From assembly GCA_005772955.1 (NCBI GenBank), contig SXID01000257.1:1-43427 (forward strand): 43,427 nucleotides of DNA, given 5' to 3'. The position numbers and the translations under genes are program-made. The notes beneath the pieces were generated by a model that was given only the letters and a program-made list of their open reading frames with translations, searched no databases and was not told the DNA's origin. This DNA comes from Planctomycetia bacterium. GTDB lineage: Bacteria; Planctomycetota; Planctomycetia; Gemmatales; Gemmataceae. This document shows positions 15,923-24,409 of the stretch, in pieces. Every line of letters starts with the position of its first letter. Within the stretch, counting starts at the first letter, position 1.

Positions 15923-17185
15923 ATGTCGCACGCACTTTCGCACCTTTCCCGGCGGGCGTTCCTCAAGGGCGCGGCCGTTACCGGCGGCGGGCTGATCCTG
16001 CCCAACTGGGGCGGACTCGCGCACGCACGATCCGCCGCGGAGACCGTGACCAAGAACAAGAAGCGTTGCATCCTGCTGTGGGCCAACGGCGGCGCCAGCC
16101 AGATCGACACGTTCGACATGAAACCGGGGCGCACGACGGGCGGCCCGTTCCGGCCAATTCAGACGAAGGTGAACGGACTTCAGGTGTGCGAGTACTTGCC
16201 GAAGGTCGGGGCGCACGCGGACAAGCTCGCGGTGATCCGCAGTTTGAAGACGCAGTCGCCGGACCACCCGGACGGCATCTACCACATGCACACCTGCTAC
16301 AAGATGGCCGAGCGCACCCCGCACCCGGAAATCGGCGCGGTGATCGCAAAATTCAACGGCAACCCCGATAGCGATCTGCCGTCGTTCGTGCGCATGGGCT
16401 CGACCGGGAACGGCGGCGCGGGTTACCTCGGTCCGAAGTACGAGCCGTTCGGCATCGACCGCACGGGCCGCATGCCATACTTCACCACGTCGTACCTCAA
16501 GGACGAGGACGAGAAGAAACGCGCCGACCTGTTCCGCTTGGTGGAGGATGAGTTCGCGGCCGAACACAAAGCCGAACCGTTCGAGAGCCACCGCACCGCG
16601 AAGGAACGCGCCTGGCGCCTGCTCCGCGCGAAGGGCGTCTTCGATACGTCGAAAGACTGGGCGAAGGCGAAGGACCGCTACGGCGATACGGAGATCGGTC
16701 GCGGTTGTTTCATGGCGAAGAAGCTCGTGGAAGCCGGTATCCCGTTCGTGGAAGTGGGTCAGGAGAACTACGACAGCCACGGCGACAACTTCGTCGTTCA
16801 CAAGGGGAACATGCTGGGACTCGACCCGGCGTGGAGTTCGCTGCTCGCCGACCTCGCCGACAGCGGGCAACTCCAAGACACGCTAGTCATCTGGATGGGA
16901 GAAGTGGGCCGCACGCCGGGCATCAACAACCGCGCCGGGCGCGACCACTTTATCAGTGCGTGGACCGTGGTCCTCGCGGGCGGTGGCATCAAGGGCGGTC
17001 AGGTGTACGGCGCAAGTGACGCCGATGGCAAGACGGTGAAGGACAACCTCGTGACCGAAGGAGACCTGTTCGCCACGATCTACAAGGCGCTCGGCATCAA
17101 CCACCGCGCGAAGCACCATCACGGCGTGCGCCCAATCTGGCTGACCCCAGAGGGGGCGAAGCCGGTGGACGCGCTGCTCGTGTAA
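15923..17185 (+). CDS. DUF1501 protein, Tat-exported (sulfatase/alkaline phosphatase-like fold)
   Basis: The N-terminus is a twin-arginine signal (LSRRAFLKGAAVTGGG, cut near LAHA). The mature part shows DUF1501 features: KRCILLWANGGASQIDTFDMK, a GGPFRPI stretch, RSLKTQSPDHPDGIYHMHTC, GNMLGLDPAWSSLLADLADS, and a terminal HHHGVRPIWLTPEGAKPVDALL. The His- and Asp-rich layout resembles metal-dependent phosphatase/sulfatase folds, but the substrate of the family is unknown. 420 aa is normal. ATG 15923 gives the signal at the expected place. It is paired with the DUF1549 gene upstream; such pairs are conserved in planctomycetes and probably work together outside the cytoplasm. Confidence 0.9.
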   Translation: MSHALSHLSRRAFLKGAAVTGGGLILPNWGGLAHARSAAETVTKNKKRCILLWANGGASQIDTFDMKPGRTTGGPFRPIQTKVNGLQVCEYLPKVGAHADKLAVIRSLKTQSPDHPDGIYHMHTCYKMAERTPHPEIGAVIAKFNGNPDSDLPSFVRMGSTGNGGAGYLGPKYEPFGIDRTGRMPYFTTSYLKDEDEKKRADLFRLVEDEFAAEHKAEPFESHRTAKERAWRLLRAKGVFDTSKDWAKAKDRYGDTEIGRGCFMAKKLVEAGIPFVEVGQENYDSHGDNFVVHKGNMLGLDPAWSSLLADLADSGQLQDTLVIWMGEVGRTPGINNRAGRDHFISAWTVVLAGGGIKGGQVYGASDADGKTVKDNLVTEGDLFATIYKALGINHRAKHHHGVRPIWLTPEGAKPVDALLV

Positions 17186-17234
17186 GCCGCTTGCGGCTTC
17201 GCGGGGAACACACGCTCGCGAAGCCGCGAGCGGC
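17186..17234. repeat. Palindromic element, CCGCTCGCGGCTTCGCG family
   Basis: Arms at 17186-17203 and 17217-17234 (18 nt, one mismatch) begin at the base after the DUF1501 stop codon and end 15 nt before the WD40 start. A copy of the same family is translated within glnE at 38121-38175. Confidence 0.9.
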
Positions 17235-17249
17235 AATTGAGAGTATCCC

Positions 17250-18362
17250 ATGCCCGACCTCACGAAACCTTCGCAAGCCTGGAACCTCCCGTGGGACGCC
17301 GACTGGGTGACCGCGGTCACGTTCCTCGGTTCGTCGCGCCGCGTCGCGGCTGGCAATAACCTCGGGCAGATTCTCGTGTGGGAACTCCCCGACAAGCCCG
17401 GTGGCGACGCGCCCAAGCCGGTTGCGCGCCTCGACGGCCACACCAACGTGATTTCGCGACTCGCGTCCACGCCCGACGGCAAAACGCTCATCTCGTCGAG
17501 CTACGACCACAAGGTCTGCTACTGGGATATCCCGGCCAAGTTCCCCGACGCGACTGAGCCGATCTTACTCAACGCGCGCACCATCGAGGACACGACGCGA
17601 CGCAAGTCGAACGGCGCGAAGGTGCCGCCGCCGAACGAGGCGAAGGTGTGCGTCCTGAAGGCGTCGAAGACGCTCACCGAACACCAGGAGTGGATTCTCG
17701 GGATGGAGCTTTCGCGCGATGGCAAGACGCTCATCACCGGCGACGACGCCGGGCACATCCTTATCTGGGACGCGACCGCCGCGACTGTGAAGAAGCGGTG
17801 GCAACTCGCGAAGGGCTGGGCTTACGCGGTCACGCTGTCGCCCGATCAGAAGCAGGCGTGCATCACGGAGCGTCTCACGCTCGTGTTCGACAGCGGTCGG
17901 CACGCGGCGGTGAAACTCTGGGACGCGACCACCGGCACCGTGAGCAAAGACCTCTCCGCGGAGAAGGAATTCAAAGGCAACCACATGTCTTCCGCGACCT
18001 ACTCGCCCGACGGCAAGTCACTCGCGATTCTTCGCGGCGGCGAGTCCGGCGGGTTGAGCGGTAAGCCCATCATCCTCGACCCGTCTAGCGGCAAGATCGT
18101 GAGAGAGTGCGGCCCGGGGCACCTCGACGGTGGTACCGATCTCGCGTGGCACCCAGACAGCAAGCACCTCGCTTCAAGCGGGCGCGACACGACGGTTCGT
18201 GTGTGGGACACGACCACGGGCAAACTCGTCTCGGAAGTCGGCAAGGGTCGCGGCGGCCAGTTCAAGGACTGGATCTGCGCGGTCGCATGGTCCGCGGACG
18301 GCAAGTGGATCGCGGCCGGCGACATGGTCGGTGCCGTGCAGGTGTGGACGTTCCCTGGCTAA
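17250..18362 (+). CDS. WD40 repeat protein, cytoplasmic
   Basis: The 370-aa protein has about seven beta-propeller blades, with typical GH...WD endings such as LDGHTNVISRLASTPDGKTL and the YWDI, IWDAT, LWDATTG and VWDTTTGKL strands, ending at VWTFPG. No signal peptide or membrane segment is present, unlike the two proteins encoded just upstream, so it should stay inside the cell. It probably acts as an interaction scaffold. GAGAG lies eight bases before the ATG. In planctomycetes a WD40 gene often follows the DUF1549/DUF1501 pair, which makes a common operon likely, with the palindrome at 17186 between the second and third genes. Confidence 0.88.
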   Translation: MPDLTKPSQAWNLPWDADWVTAVTFLGSSRRVAAGNNLGQILVWELPDKPGGDAPKPVARLDGHTNVISRLASTPDGKTLISSSYDHKVCYWDIPAKFPDATEPILLNARTIEDTTRRKSNGAKVPPPNEAKVCVLKASKTLTEHQEWILGMELSRDGKTLITGDDAGHILIWDATAATVKKRWQLAKGWAYAVTLSPDQKQACITERLTLVFDSGRHAAVKLWDATTGTVSKDLSAEKEFKGNHMSSATYSPDGKSLAILRGGESGGLSGKPIILDPSSGKIVRECGPGHLDGGTDLAWHPDSKHLASSGRDTTVRVWDTTTGKLVSEVGKGRGGQFKDWICAVAWSADGKWIAAGDMVGAVQVWTFPG

Positions 18363-18367
18363 ACGAA

Positions 18368-18494
18368 AGAGGATTTCACCACAAAGACACAAAGGACACG
18401 AAGAAGAGAAGAGCAAGAGAAGTTCCGTTTTGAAGAACTGCATTCTCTTCGGTCTTCTTTGTGTTCTTTGTGCCTTTGTGGTGAAATCCTCTTC
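18368..18494. repeat. Long palindrome, CACAAAGGACACAAAG family (copy 2)
   Basis: Arms at 18368-18407 and 18455-18494 (40 nt, three mismatches) begin five bases after the WD40 stop. The core is the same as in the element at 12410-12545 (ACCACAAAGnCACAAAGGACAC), but the outer ends differ (AGGATTTCACC against AGGATTAACC). Confidence 0.92.
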
Positions 18495-18517
18495 TCTCTT
18501 CTCTTCTGGTATTCCTC

Positions 18518-20605
18518 ATGCGACCTCTCGCGATTCTCGCGGTCGTGTTCCTCTCCGGTGCGATACTCGCCGCGGACGACCTCGTCGTTCTCAAAACCAC
18601 CAAGGGCGAGACGTCGCCGCGAAAGCTGCTGCACGCGGCGCTACTCGCCGATTGCGACAAGCACTTCGTCGCGCGCAAAGCCGAAGTTGAGATACTGAAG
18701 ACACCCGTGGGTGTCGCGGCACGGCAGACGGCGCTGCGGGCGAAGTTCGTTGAGGCGCTCGGCGGGTTCCCGGAGAAGACCCCACTGAACGCGAAGACCG
18801 TCGGCACGCTGAAGCGTGAGGGCTACACCGTCGAGAAGGTGATTTACGAGAGCCGCCCGGAACACCACGTCACCGCGAACCTCTACCTGCCCGACGGCAA
18901 GGGACCGTTCCCCGGCGTGTTGATGCCCCTTGGCCACAGCTCAAACGGCAAGGCCGCGGAGTACATGCAGCGCGGTGCGGTGCTGCTCGCGAAGAACGGC
19001 ATCGCGGCGCTCGTGTACGACCCAATCGGGCAGGGCGAGCGCATGCAGTTACTCGATAAGCTCGGCAACCCCGCGATCAAGGGGACAACGAGCGAACACA
19101 CGATGTGCGGCATCGGCGCGATCCTCGTGGGCCAGAGCACCGCGAGTTACCGCATCTGGGACGGGATTCGCTCGCTCGACTACCTCGCGTCGCACCCCAA
19201 GATTGACGCGAAGAAACTCGGCTGCACCGGCTGCTCCGGCGGCGGCACGCTCACGTCGTACCTGATGGCGCTCGACGACCGCATCGTCGCGGCGGCACCG
19301 TCGTGCTACCTGACGTCGCTCGAACGCCTCTTCGCGACGATCGGGCCGCAGGACGCGGAGCAGAACGTCACCGGGCAGGTCGCGATCGGCCTCGATCACG
19401 CGGATTACGTCTTTCTCCACGCCCCGAAGCCGACGCTCATCCTCGCTTCGACGCGCGACTTCTTCGACATCAGTGGAACGTGGACGACCTTCCGCGAAGC
19501 GAAGCGCGTTTACACGCTGCTCGGCGTGCCCGAGAAGCTCGACATCATCGAAGCGGACGCGAGCCACGGCTACCCCAAGTCGCACCGCGAAGCGATGGCG
19601 CGGTTCATGTCGCGCTGGCTCAAGGGCGAAGACAAGGTGATTGAAGAAGGCGCATTCACCATCGAGAAGGACGCGGACCTGCGATGTACGCGCACTGGGC
19701 AGGTGCTCGACGACCTTCGCGGCAAGTCGGTGTTCGACATGAACGCGATGGCCGCGACCGAGTTCGCGAAGAAGCGCGCCGCGAAGCCGCTGCCGCCCGA
19801 CGAGTTCCTTGACGCGGTCCAGAAGCTAGTGTTGCCGGACGCGGTGCCGGTCTTCAAGACGACCGAGGCCGGCGCGGTCGAGAAGGACCGGTTCGTCATC
19901 AACAAGCGCGTCTTCCAGGTCGGTTCGGGCGTGCCGGTTCCGGCGCTGGTGTTCGAGCCGAAGGGCGAAGTGCCGGCCGGCCCGATCGTCGTCTACGTCT
20001 ACGACTTGGGGGGCGCAGTGGTCGCGGAATCGGCCGGCAAACTCGCGGCCAGCGGCCGGCGCGTGATGACCGTTGATCTGCGCGGGTACGGGGAGACTGC
20101 TCCGGCGGTCGCCAAAGACGACAAGGGGCCGACGTTCGGCGTTGAGTACAAGGAGTCGTTCCTGGCGCTGCACTTGAACCGGCCGCTGCTCGGTCAACGG
20201 ACTGCCGATTTGCTCGGCGTCATCAACACCACCCCAAAGGAACAGGGCGTCGAACTCCTCGGCCTGGGTGCCGCCGGGCCGGTTGCGTTGCACGCCGCGG
20301 CGCTGAACTTCCGCGTCAAGGCGGTCACTATCGACGCCGGTCTCGTGTCGTGGGACAACGTGGTCCGCACGCCGATCAGCCACAATCAGTTGACGAACGC
20401 AGTGCCCGGCGTGCTGAAGGTGTACGACCTACCGGACCTCGCCGCGAGCATCGCGCCGCGCCCCCTTACGATCCGCAACCCGGTTGATGCGGCGGGCAAG
20501 GCTCTCACGAAGGAAGCCGCCGAAGAAGCCTACAAGGACGTGCGCGCCGCGTACAAGAAAGCCAACGCCGCAGACAAATTCACGCTCACCATCGACGCCA
20601 AATGA
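18518..20605 (+). CDS. Secreted two-domain alpha/beta hydrolase (acetyl xylan esterase-like), first domain active-looking
   Basis: After a signal peptide (LAILAVVFLSGAILAAD) there are two alpha/beta-hydrolase-like domains. Domain 1 (about 60-380) has a nucleophile elbow TGCSGGGTLTSYL with Ser240, followed by RIVAAAPSC, LASTRDFFD (candidate acid) and DASHGYPKSHREA (candidate His350). The layout resembles acetyl xylan esterase-type and dienelactone hydrolase-like enzymes; the substrate is unknown. Domain 2 (about 450-690) keeps the fold pattern, but its elbow reads LGLGAAGPVAL, with Ala where Ser is expected, so it is probably not catalytic. At 695 aa it is about twice a single-domain esterase. 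It is followed after a hairpin by a paralogue with the opposite pattern. Confidence 0.8.
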   Translation: MRPLAILAVVFLSGAILAADDLVVLKTTKGETSPRKLLHAALLADCDKHFVARKAEVEILKTPVGVAARQTALRAKFVEALGGFPEKTPLNAKTVGTLKREGYTVEKVIYESRPEHHVTANLYLPDGKGPFPGVLMPLGHSSNGKAAEYMQRGAVLLAKNGIAALVYDPIGQGERMQLLDKLGNPAIKGTTSEHTMCGIGAILVGQSTASYRIWDGIRSLDYLASHPKIDAKKLGCTGCSGGGTLTSYLMALDDRIVAAAPSCYLTSLERLFATIGPQDAEQNVTGQVAIGLDHADYVFLHAPKPTLILASTRDFFDISGTWTTFREAKRVYTLLGVPEKLDIIEADASHGYPKSHREAMARFMSRWLKGEDKVIEEGAFTIEKDADLRCTRTGQVLDDLRGKSVFDMNAMAATEFAKKRAAKPLPPDEFLDAVQKLVLPDAVPVFKTTEAGAVEKDRFVINKRVFQVGSGVPVPALVFEPKGEVPAGPIVVYVYDLGGAVVAESAGKLAASGRRVMTVDLRGYGETAPAVAKDDKGPTFGVEYKESFLALHLNRPLLGQRTADLLGVINTTPKEQGVELLGLGAAGPVALHAAALNFRVKAVTIDAGLVSWDNVVRTPISHNQLTNAVPGVLKVYDLPDLAASIAPRPLTIRNPVDAAGKALTKEAAEEAYKDVRAAYKKANAADKFTLTIDAK

Positions 20606-20641
20606 CCTCGGGACACAGGGCTTCCGCCCTGTGTTCCGAGG
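20606..20641. repeat. Short palindrome directly after a stop codon
   Basis: 16-nt arms (20606-20621 and 20626-20641, one mismatch) with a TTCC loop begin at the base after the stop of the first hydrolase and end 20 nt before the start of the second. No T-run follows, so attenuation or mRNA protection is more likely than full termination. Confidence 0.85.
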
Positions 20642-20661
20642 CGACAAACCACGAGGTTCCC

Positions 20662-22890
20662 ATGCGATCTCTCCCCGCAGTTCTCCTCTCGCTTGCGTCG
20701 GTCGCGTGTGTCGCGGCTGACTTCAAGGATGTGGACCCGACCGTCTTCCCCAAAGACGACCCCCGCGCCAAAGACCTCCCCAAGATGATGTCGGCGGATG
20801 CGCGTAAGCGGATGCAAGAGGCGAACGAGCGCGAGTCGAAAGCGTTCGCAGCCGTTACCACGAAAGCGGACTGGGAGAAGTACCGCGACGTGCGCATCAA
20901 AGCGCTTCGCGCGTCGCTCGGCACGTTCCCCGACGCGCCGAAGGATATGAAGGTGAAGGTGACACGCGAGATCGAGGGCGATGGCTTCGTGATTCACAAC
21001 GTCGTGTTTGAGTCGCGACCGGGGCTGTGGGTGGACGCGAATCTCTACTTGCCCGCGAAGCCGCCCACGAAGATGCCGGGAATCATCATCGCGCACGCGC
21101 ACCACGGCGGTAAAACCGGCGGCGAACTTCAGGACATGGGCATGACCTGGGCACGGGCCGGCACTGCGGTACTGGTGCCCGATCAGCTCGGTTACGGCGA
21201 GCGCCGCCAACACGACTTCAACACCGACAAGGACTACGACAAGCCGTTCCGCGCCGGCCGCCAGGATTACTACTTCCGGTACAACTCGAACTTGCAGCTC
21301 TCCGCCGCGGGCGAGTCGCTGATGGGCTGGATGGCGTGGGACTTGATGCGCGGCGTCGACGTACTGCTCAAGCAAAAGAACATCGACAAGGACCGCATCA
21401 TCATGATGGGTTCGGTGGCAGGCGGCGGCGACCCGGTCGGCGTGACGGCGGCGCTCGACAACCGCATCGCGTGTGTGGTGCCGTTCAACTTCGGCGGCTG
21501 GCAGCCGGAGTCGAGCGTGTTGGAGAACCCCGACCGCGATTTCGCGTGGTTCGGCGACGGCTACTGGGAGAGCACTCGCGGCCTGAAGAACGGCGCGAAG
21601 GACGGCTTCGCGCACTACGTCATCGTCGGCTCGGTCGCGCCGCGGAAAGTGATTCACGCGCACGAGTTCGCCTGGGATGCGAAGACCGACCCCGCGTGGC
21701 CGCGGTTGCAGAAGATCTTCGGCTTCTATGACGCGAAGGACAACCTGCGATTCGCGCATGGCGCGGGCACCGTGCGCGCGAGCGGACCGGGGAACACGCA
21801 CTGCAACCACATCGGCGCGGTGCATCGCAAGATGCTCTACCCCGCGCTGAAGGAGTGGTTCGGGATGCCGGTCCCGGAGGAGTACAGCAAGAACCGCACG
21901 CGCGACGAACTGACGTGCTGGACCGAGGACGCGAGGAAGGAACTGAAGCCGAAGAAACTGCACGAGGTGCTGGACGAACTCGTCCTGGATCGAATCTTCG
22001 CCGGGGTTCGGCGCGATAAAGGGCTGAAGCCAGAAGAAGCGTTTCAGGCGGAGAAGAAGGCGTGGGCCGCGGCGCTGGGGAACATCGAGCCGGCCGCGAA
22101 GCCCGAAGTGCTCGAAAAGAAGGCAGCCAAGATACCGGGCGGGGCATGCATCCCGTTCGCGCTCGACGTGGAACCGGGGATCGTGGTGCCGGGGTTGCTC
22201 CTGTTGCCGCTGAACGCGAAGGGGAAATTGCCCCTCGTCGTGATGGTGGCGCAGGGCGGAAAAGCGGGCTTCCTGAAGCAGCGCGGCGACGCGATCGAAG
22301 CGTTCCTGAAGGCGGGCGTGGCGGTGTGCCTCGTGGACGTGCGCGGAACGGGCGAAACCCAACCGGGCACCTCCGCCGGACGCGGCAGCTCCCGCACGTC
22401 GGTGTCGCAGACGAACCTGATCCTCGGGCAACCGGTTCTCGGCGCGCAACTCCGCGATCTGCGCACCGTGCTACGCTGGGTGCGTACGCGGGACGGCATC
22501 GACGCGACCCGGATGGCGGTGTGGGGCGATTCGTTCGCCGGCACGAACGCGGCAGACGCCAAGTTCGCGGTGCCGCAGGACGCGGACCCGACCGCGACGT
22601 TCTCGGAGCCAAACGCCGGCGCGATCGCGGGCTTCGCGGGCGTGTTCGAGGAAGTCGCGGTGATCTACACACGCGGGCAACTCGCGCCGCAGACGCTATT
22701 CACTTCGCCATACCTGTACTACCCGCACGAGGCCATCGTGCCGGGCGTTTCCAGCCTGGGCGGGTGGCTCACGAGCGGGCGCGCGGTCCGGCGCGAAGGC
22801 GGCGCGGACGGGCTAAACCGCTTGGTCGGCGACAAGCCATCGGCACCGACCGATGCCGCGAAGTGGGTGGTCGAGCAACTGAAGAAGTGA
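20662..22890 (+). CDS. Secreted two-domain alpha/beta hydrolase, first domain lacks Ser nucleophile
   Basis: This is a 742-aa paralogue of the preceding gene in overall layout: signal peptide (SLPAVLLSLASVACVAAD), a first hydrolase-like domain (about 60-420) and a second one (about 450-740). In domain 1 the elbow reads MGSVAGGGDPVGVTAALDNR; aligned with the neighbour's TGCSGGG, Ala253 takes the Ser position. The distal part has KVIHAHEFAWD, KIFGFYDAKDNL and NTHCNHIGAVHRKMLYPALK, a pattern I associate with planctomycete hydrolase-like proteins. In domain 2, VWGDSFAGTNAAD offers Ser624 as a nucleophile, but no clear downstream catalytic His is seen. Activity of either domain is therefore uncertain. 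ATG 20662 puts the signal at the N-terminus; an upstream frame extension runs through the hairpin. It converges on the next gene with only 10 nt between the stop codons. Confidence 0.75.
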   Translation: MRSLPAVLLSLASVACVAADFKDVDPTVFPKDDPRAKDLPKMMSADARKRMQEANERESKAFAAVTTKADWEKYRDVRIKALRASLGTFPDAPKDMKVKVTREIEGDGFVIHNVVFESRPGLWVDANLYLPAKPPTKMPGIIIAHAHHGGKTGGELQDMGMTWARAGTAVLVPDQLGYGERRQHDFNTDKDYDKPFRAGRQDYYFRYNSNLQLSAAGESLMGWMAWDLMRGVDVLLKQKNIDKDRIIMMGSVAGGGDPVGVTAALDNRIACVVPFNFGGWQPESSVLENPDRDFAWFGDGYWESTRGLKNGAKDGFAHYVIVGSVAPRKVIHAHEFAWDAKTDPAWPRLQKIFGFYDAKDNLRFAHGAGTVRASGPGNTHCNHIGAVHRKMLYPALKEWFGMPVPEEYSKNRTRDELTCWTEDARKELKPKKLHEVLDELVLDRIFAGVRRDKGLKPEEAFQAEKKAWAAALGNIEPAAKPEVLEKKAAKIPGGACIPFALDVEPGIVVPGLLLLPLNAKGKLPLVVMVAQGGKAGFLKQRGDAIEAFLKAGVAVCLVDVRGTGETQPGTSAGRGSSRTSVSQTNLILGQPVLGAQLRDLRTVLRWVRTRDGIDATRMAVWGDSFAGTNAADAKFAVPQDADPTATFSEPNAGAIAGFAGVFEEVAVIYTRGQLAPQTLFTSPYLYYPHEAIVPGVSSLGGWLTSGRAVRREGGADGLNRLVGDKPSAPTDAAKWVVEQLKK

Positions 22891-22900
22891 CATCGCGGTG

Positions 22901-24340
22901 TCACGCGGCACGCTTCCCCGCTTCGCCCGTCGTGGGGAACGCCAGCGTCGGTGCTTCGCGCTTCGCGCGTCGTGCGTGCCAACGCACGACGCCCCACGCG
23001 ACCAGCGAAGACCCAAACGCCCACCAGTAGCCCGGCACGACTCGCCCCCACCACGGGCCGACCAGCCACGCGCTCGCGGCCAGCGGAAGCCCACACGCCG
23101 CGAGTACGAGGAAGTCGCGGCGGAACTCCGGGCGCTCAGCCAACACCTTCGCCAGCAGCCAGAAGCCCGGAGCGAGGAACGGCACGAACCACCGGATCGA
23201 CACGCACGCACCGCCGTGGTTCTTCGACAGCACGCCGTACATCAGCCACCCGCACGCGCACCACGCCACGAGTGCGAGCAACTCCACGCGATGCGGCGTG
23301 CCGCGCCTCAACACGAGCGCGCCCGCGGCCAGCGCGAGCAGCAGTGGCGGATTGTTCGTGAGGATGCCCTTCTTTCCGAACAGCAGATCGAGCGTGTATG
23401 TGAACTGCGCGAAGTACCGCGTGCGGACCACGCCGGTCATCGTGGTTTCGAAAGGGCTACCCGGCCACGCGAGGTATTCCGGGTGCATGTTCAGCGGCTT
23501 CAGCCAGTCCCCGCCGATAGCGAAGTTGATCGCGTGCCCAGCGATCACGCAGGGTAACGCCGCGACAACACAAGCAGCAACAGGAAGAACGCTGCGCGTG
23601 CGGAGCGCGACGACCACGAGCACCATTGGCACAAGCGGCGGACCGACACCGAAGTCGAGGTTGTACGCGAACCCGGTAACGAACCCCGCGGCGAGCAGCG
23701 AACCCCACGCGGTGCGGCCTTCGCGTGCGGCGTCCGCGATGCGGCACAGCAGCACGCAGATCGCCGCGACTGCACCGAGTTGCGCGATGTGGTTGTTCGC
23801 GCTTTGGGTGTACGCGGGCAACACGGTCGCGAGCGCGAACGCACCCAGCCACGCAAACCGCCACGCGGGGGACAGCCCGACGCGCGTGCCGATGCTCCAC
23901 ATGCACCCGACCGCGACCGCGTAGCCAGTGCCGCTGAGCAGCACGCAGATCACCCACGCGAACGTATCCGGGCGCTCGCTCGGTTTCGGCAACCCGAGTG
24001 CCATCAGGACGCGGTACGCCGCTGCGAGCGGCACGCTCACAAGCGGTGGCTTGTCCGAGTAGTAGCGCCCGTCGATGAAGAGTTTGTCGAGCGTGCCGCG
24101 GCGTAGGAGAGCGTTCTCGGGAGCGTAGGGCGGCGTGCCGCTCGCAAACTGTTCCGCGGGCGGCGTGAGAAACACACTCCCGTCGATGCAGAAGGTGTTG
24201 CGTTCGACGAGTGATTCGACCGACGCGAGCCGACTGCCGTCGTTCCATGAAGTGGCAAATGGGCGGGCGCTGGCCACCGTGAACGCGAACGCAACCGCCG
24301 CCAGCACCCAAGCTGTAGCCCGATGATCCGCCCACTTCAT
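22901..24340 (-). CDS. Polytopic membrane protein, GT-C-like
   Basis: About ten membrane segments span a 479-aa protein with little soluble sequence. After the first segment comes SWNDGSRLASVESLVERNTF with a conserved Asp in the first external loop, and then YYSDKPPLVSVPLAAAYRVL, which resembles the first and second loops of GT-C glycosyltransferases (an acidic residue, then a KPP-type motif as in PMT/ArnT). I infer a lipid-linked sugar transferase or a relative, but no family member can be named. The start at 24340 gives a short basic N-terminus before the first segment. Its last codons form an 11-bp hairpin (22967-22992) and overlap the converging hydrolase end by position only. Confidence 0.72.
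   Translation of the reverse strand: MKWADHRATAWVLAAVAFAFTVASARPFATSWNDGSRLASVESLVERNTFCIDGSVFLTPPAEQFASGTPPYAPENALLRRGTLDKLFIDGRYYSDKPPLVSVPLAAAYRVLMALGLPKPSERPDTFAWVICVLLSGTGYAVAVGCMWSIGTRVGLSPAWRFAWLGAFALATVLPAYTQSANNHIAQLGAVAAICVLLCRIADAAREGRTAWGSLLAAGFVTGFAYNLDFGVGPPLVPMVLVVVALRTRSVLPVAACVVAALPCVIAGHAINFAIGGDWLKPLNMHPEYLAWPGSPFETTMTGVVRTRYFAQFTYTLDLLFGKKGILTNNPPLLLALAAGALVLRRGTPHRVELLALVAWCACGWLMYGVLSKNHGGACVSIRWFVPFLAPGFWLLAKVLAERPEFRRDFLVLAACGLPLAASAWLVGPWWGRVVPGYWWAFGSSLVAWGVVRWHARRAKREAPTLAFPTTGEAGKRAA
22967..22992. repeat. Perfect 11-bp hairpin within the 3' coding end of the membrane protein
   Basis: GCGTCGTGCGT (22967-22977) pairs with ACGCACGACGC (22982-22992) around a GCCA loop. 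It falls in the C-terminal codons (WHARRAKREA region) of the minus-strand gene. It could be a stop-proximal element like the others or simply a chance result of Arg/Ala codons. Confidence 0.6.
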
Positions 24341-24409
24341 TCGCTGTCTCCCCGCGAGCCGGGAAGATAGCGAGACGTGTAGAGGAACGCAACCGCGAAG
24401 TCAACGCTG

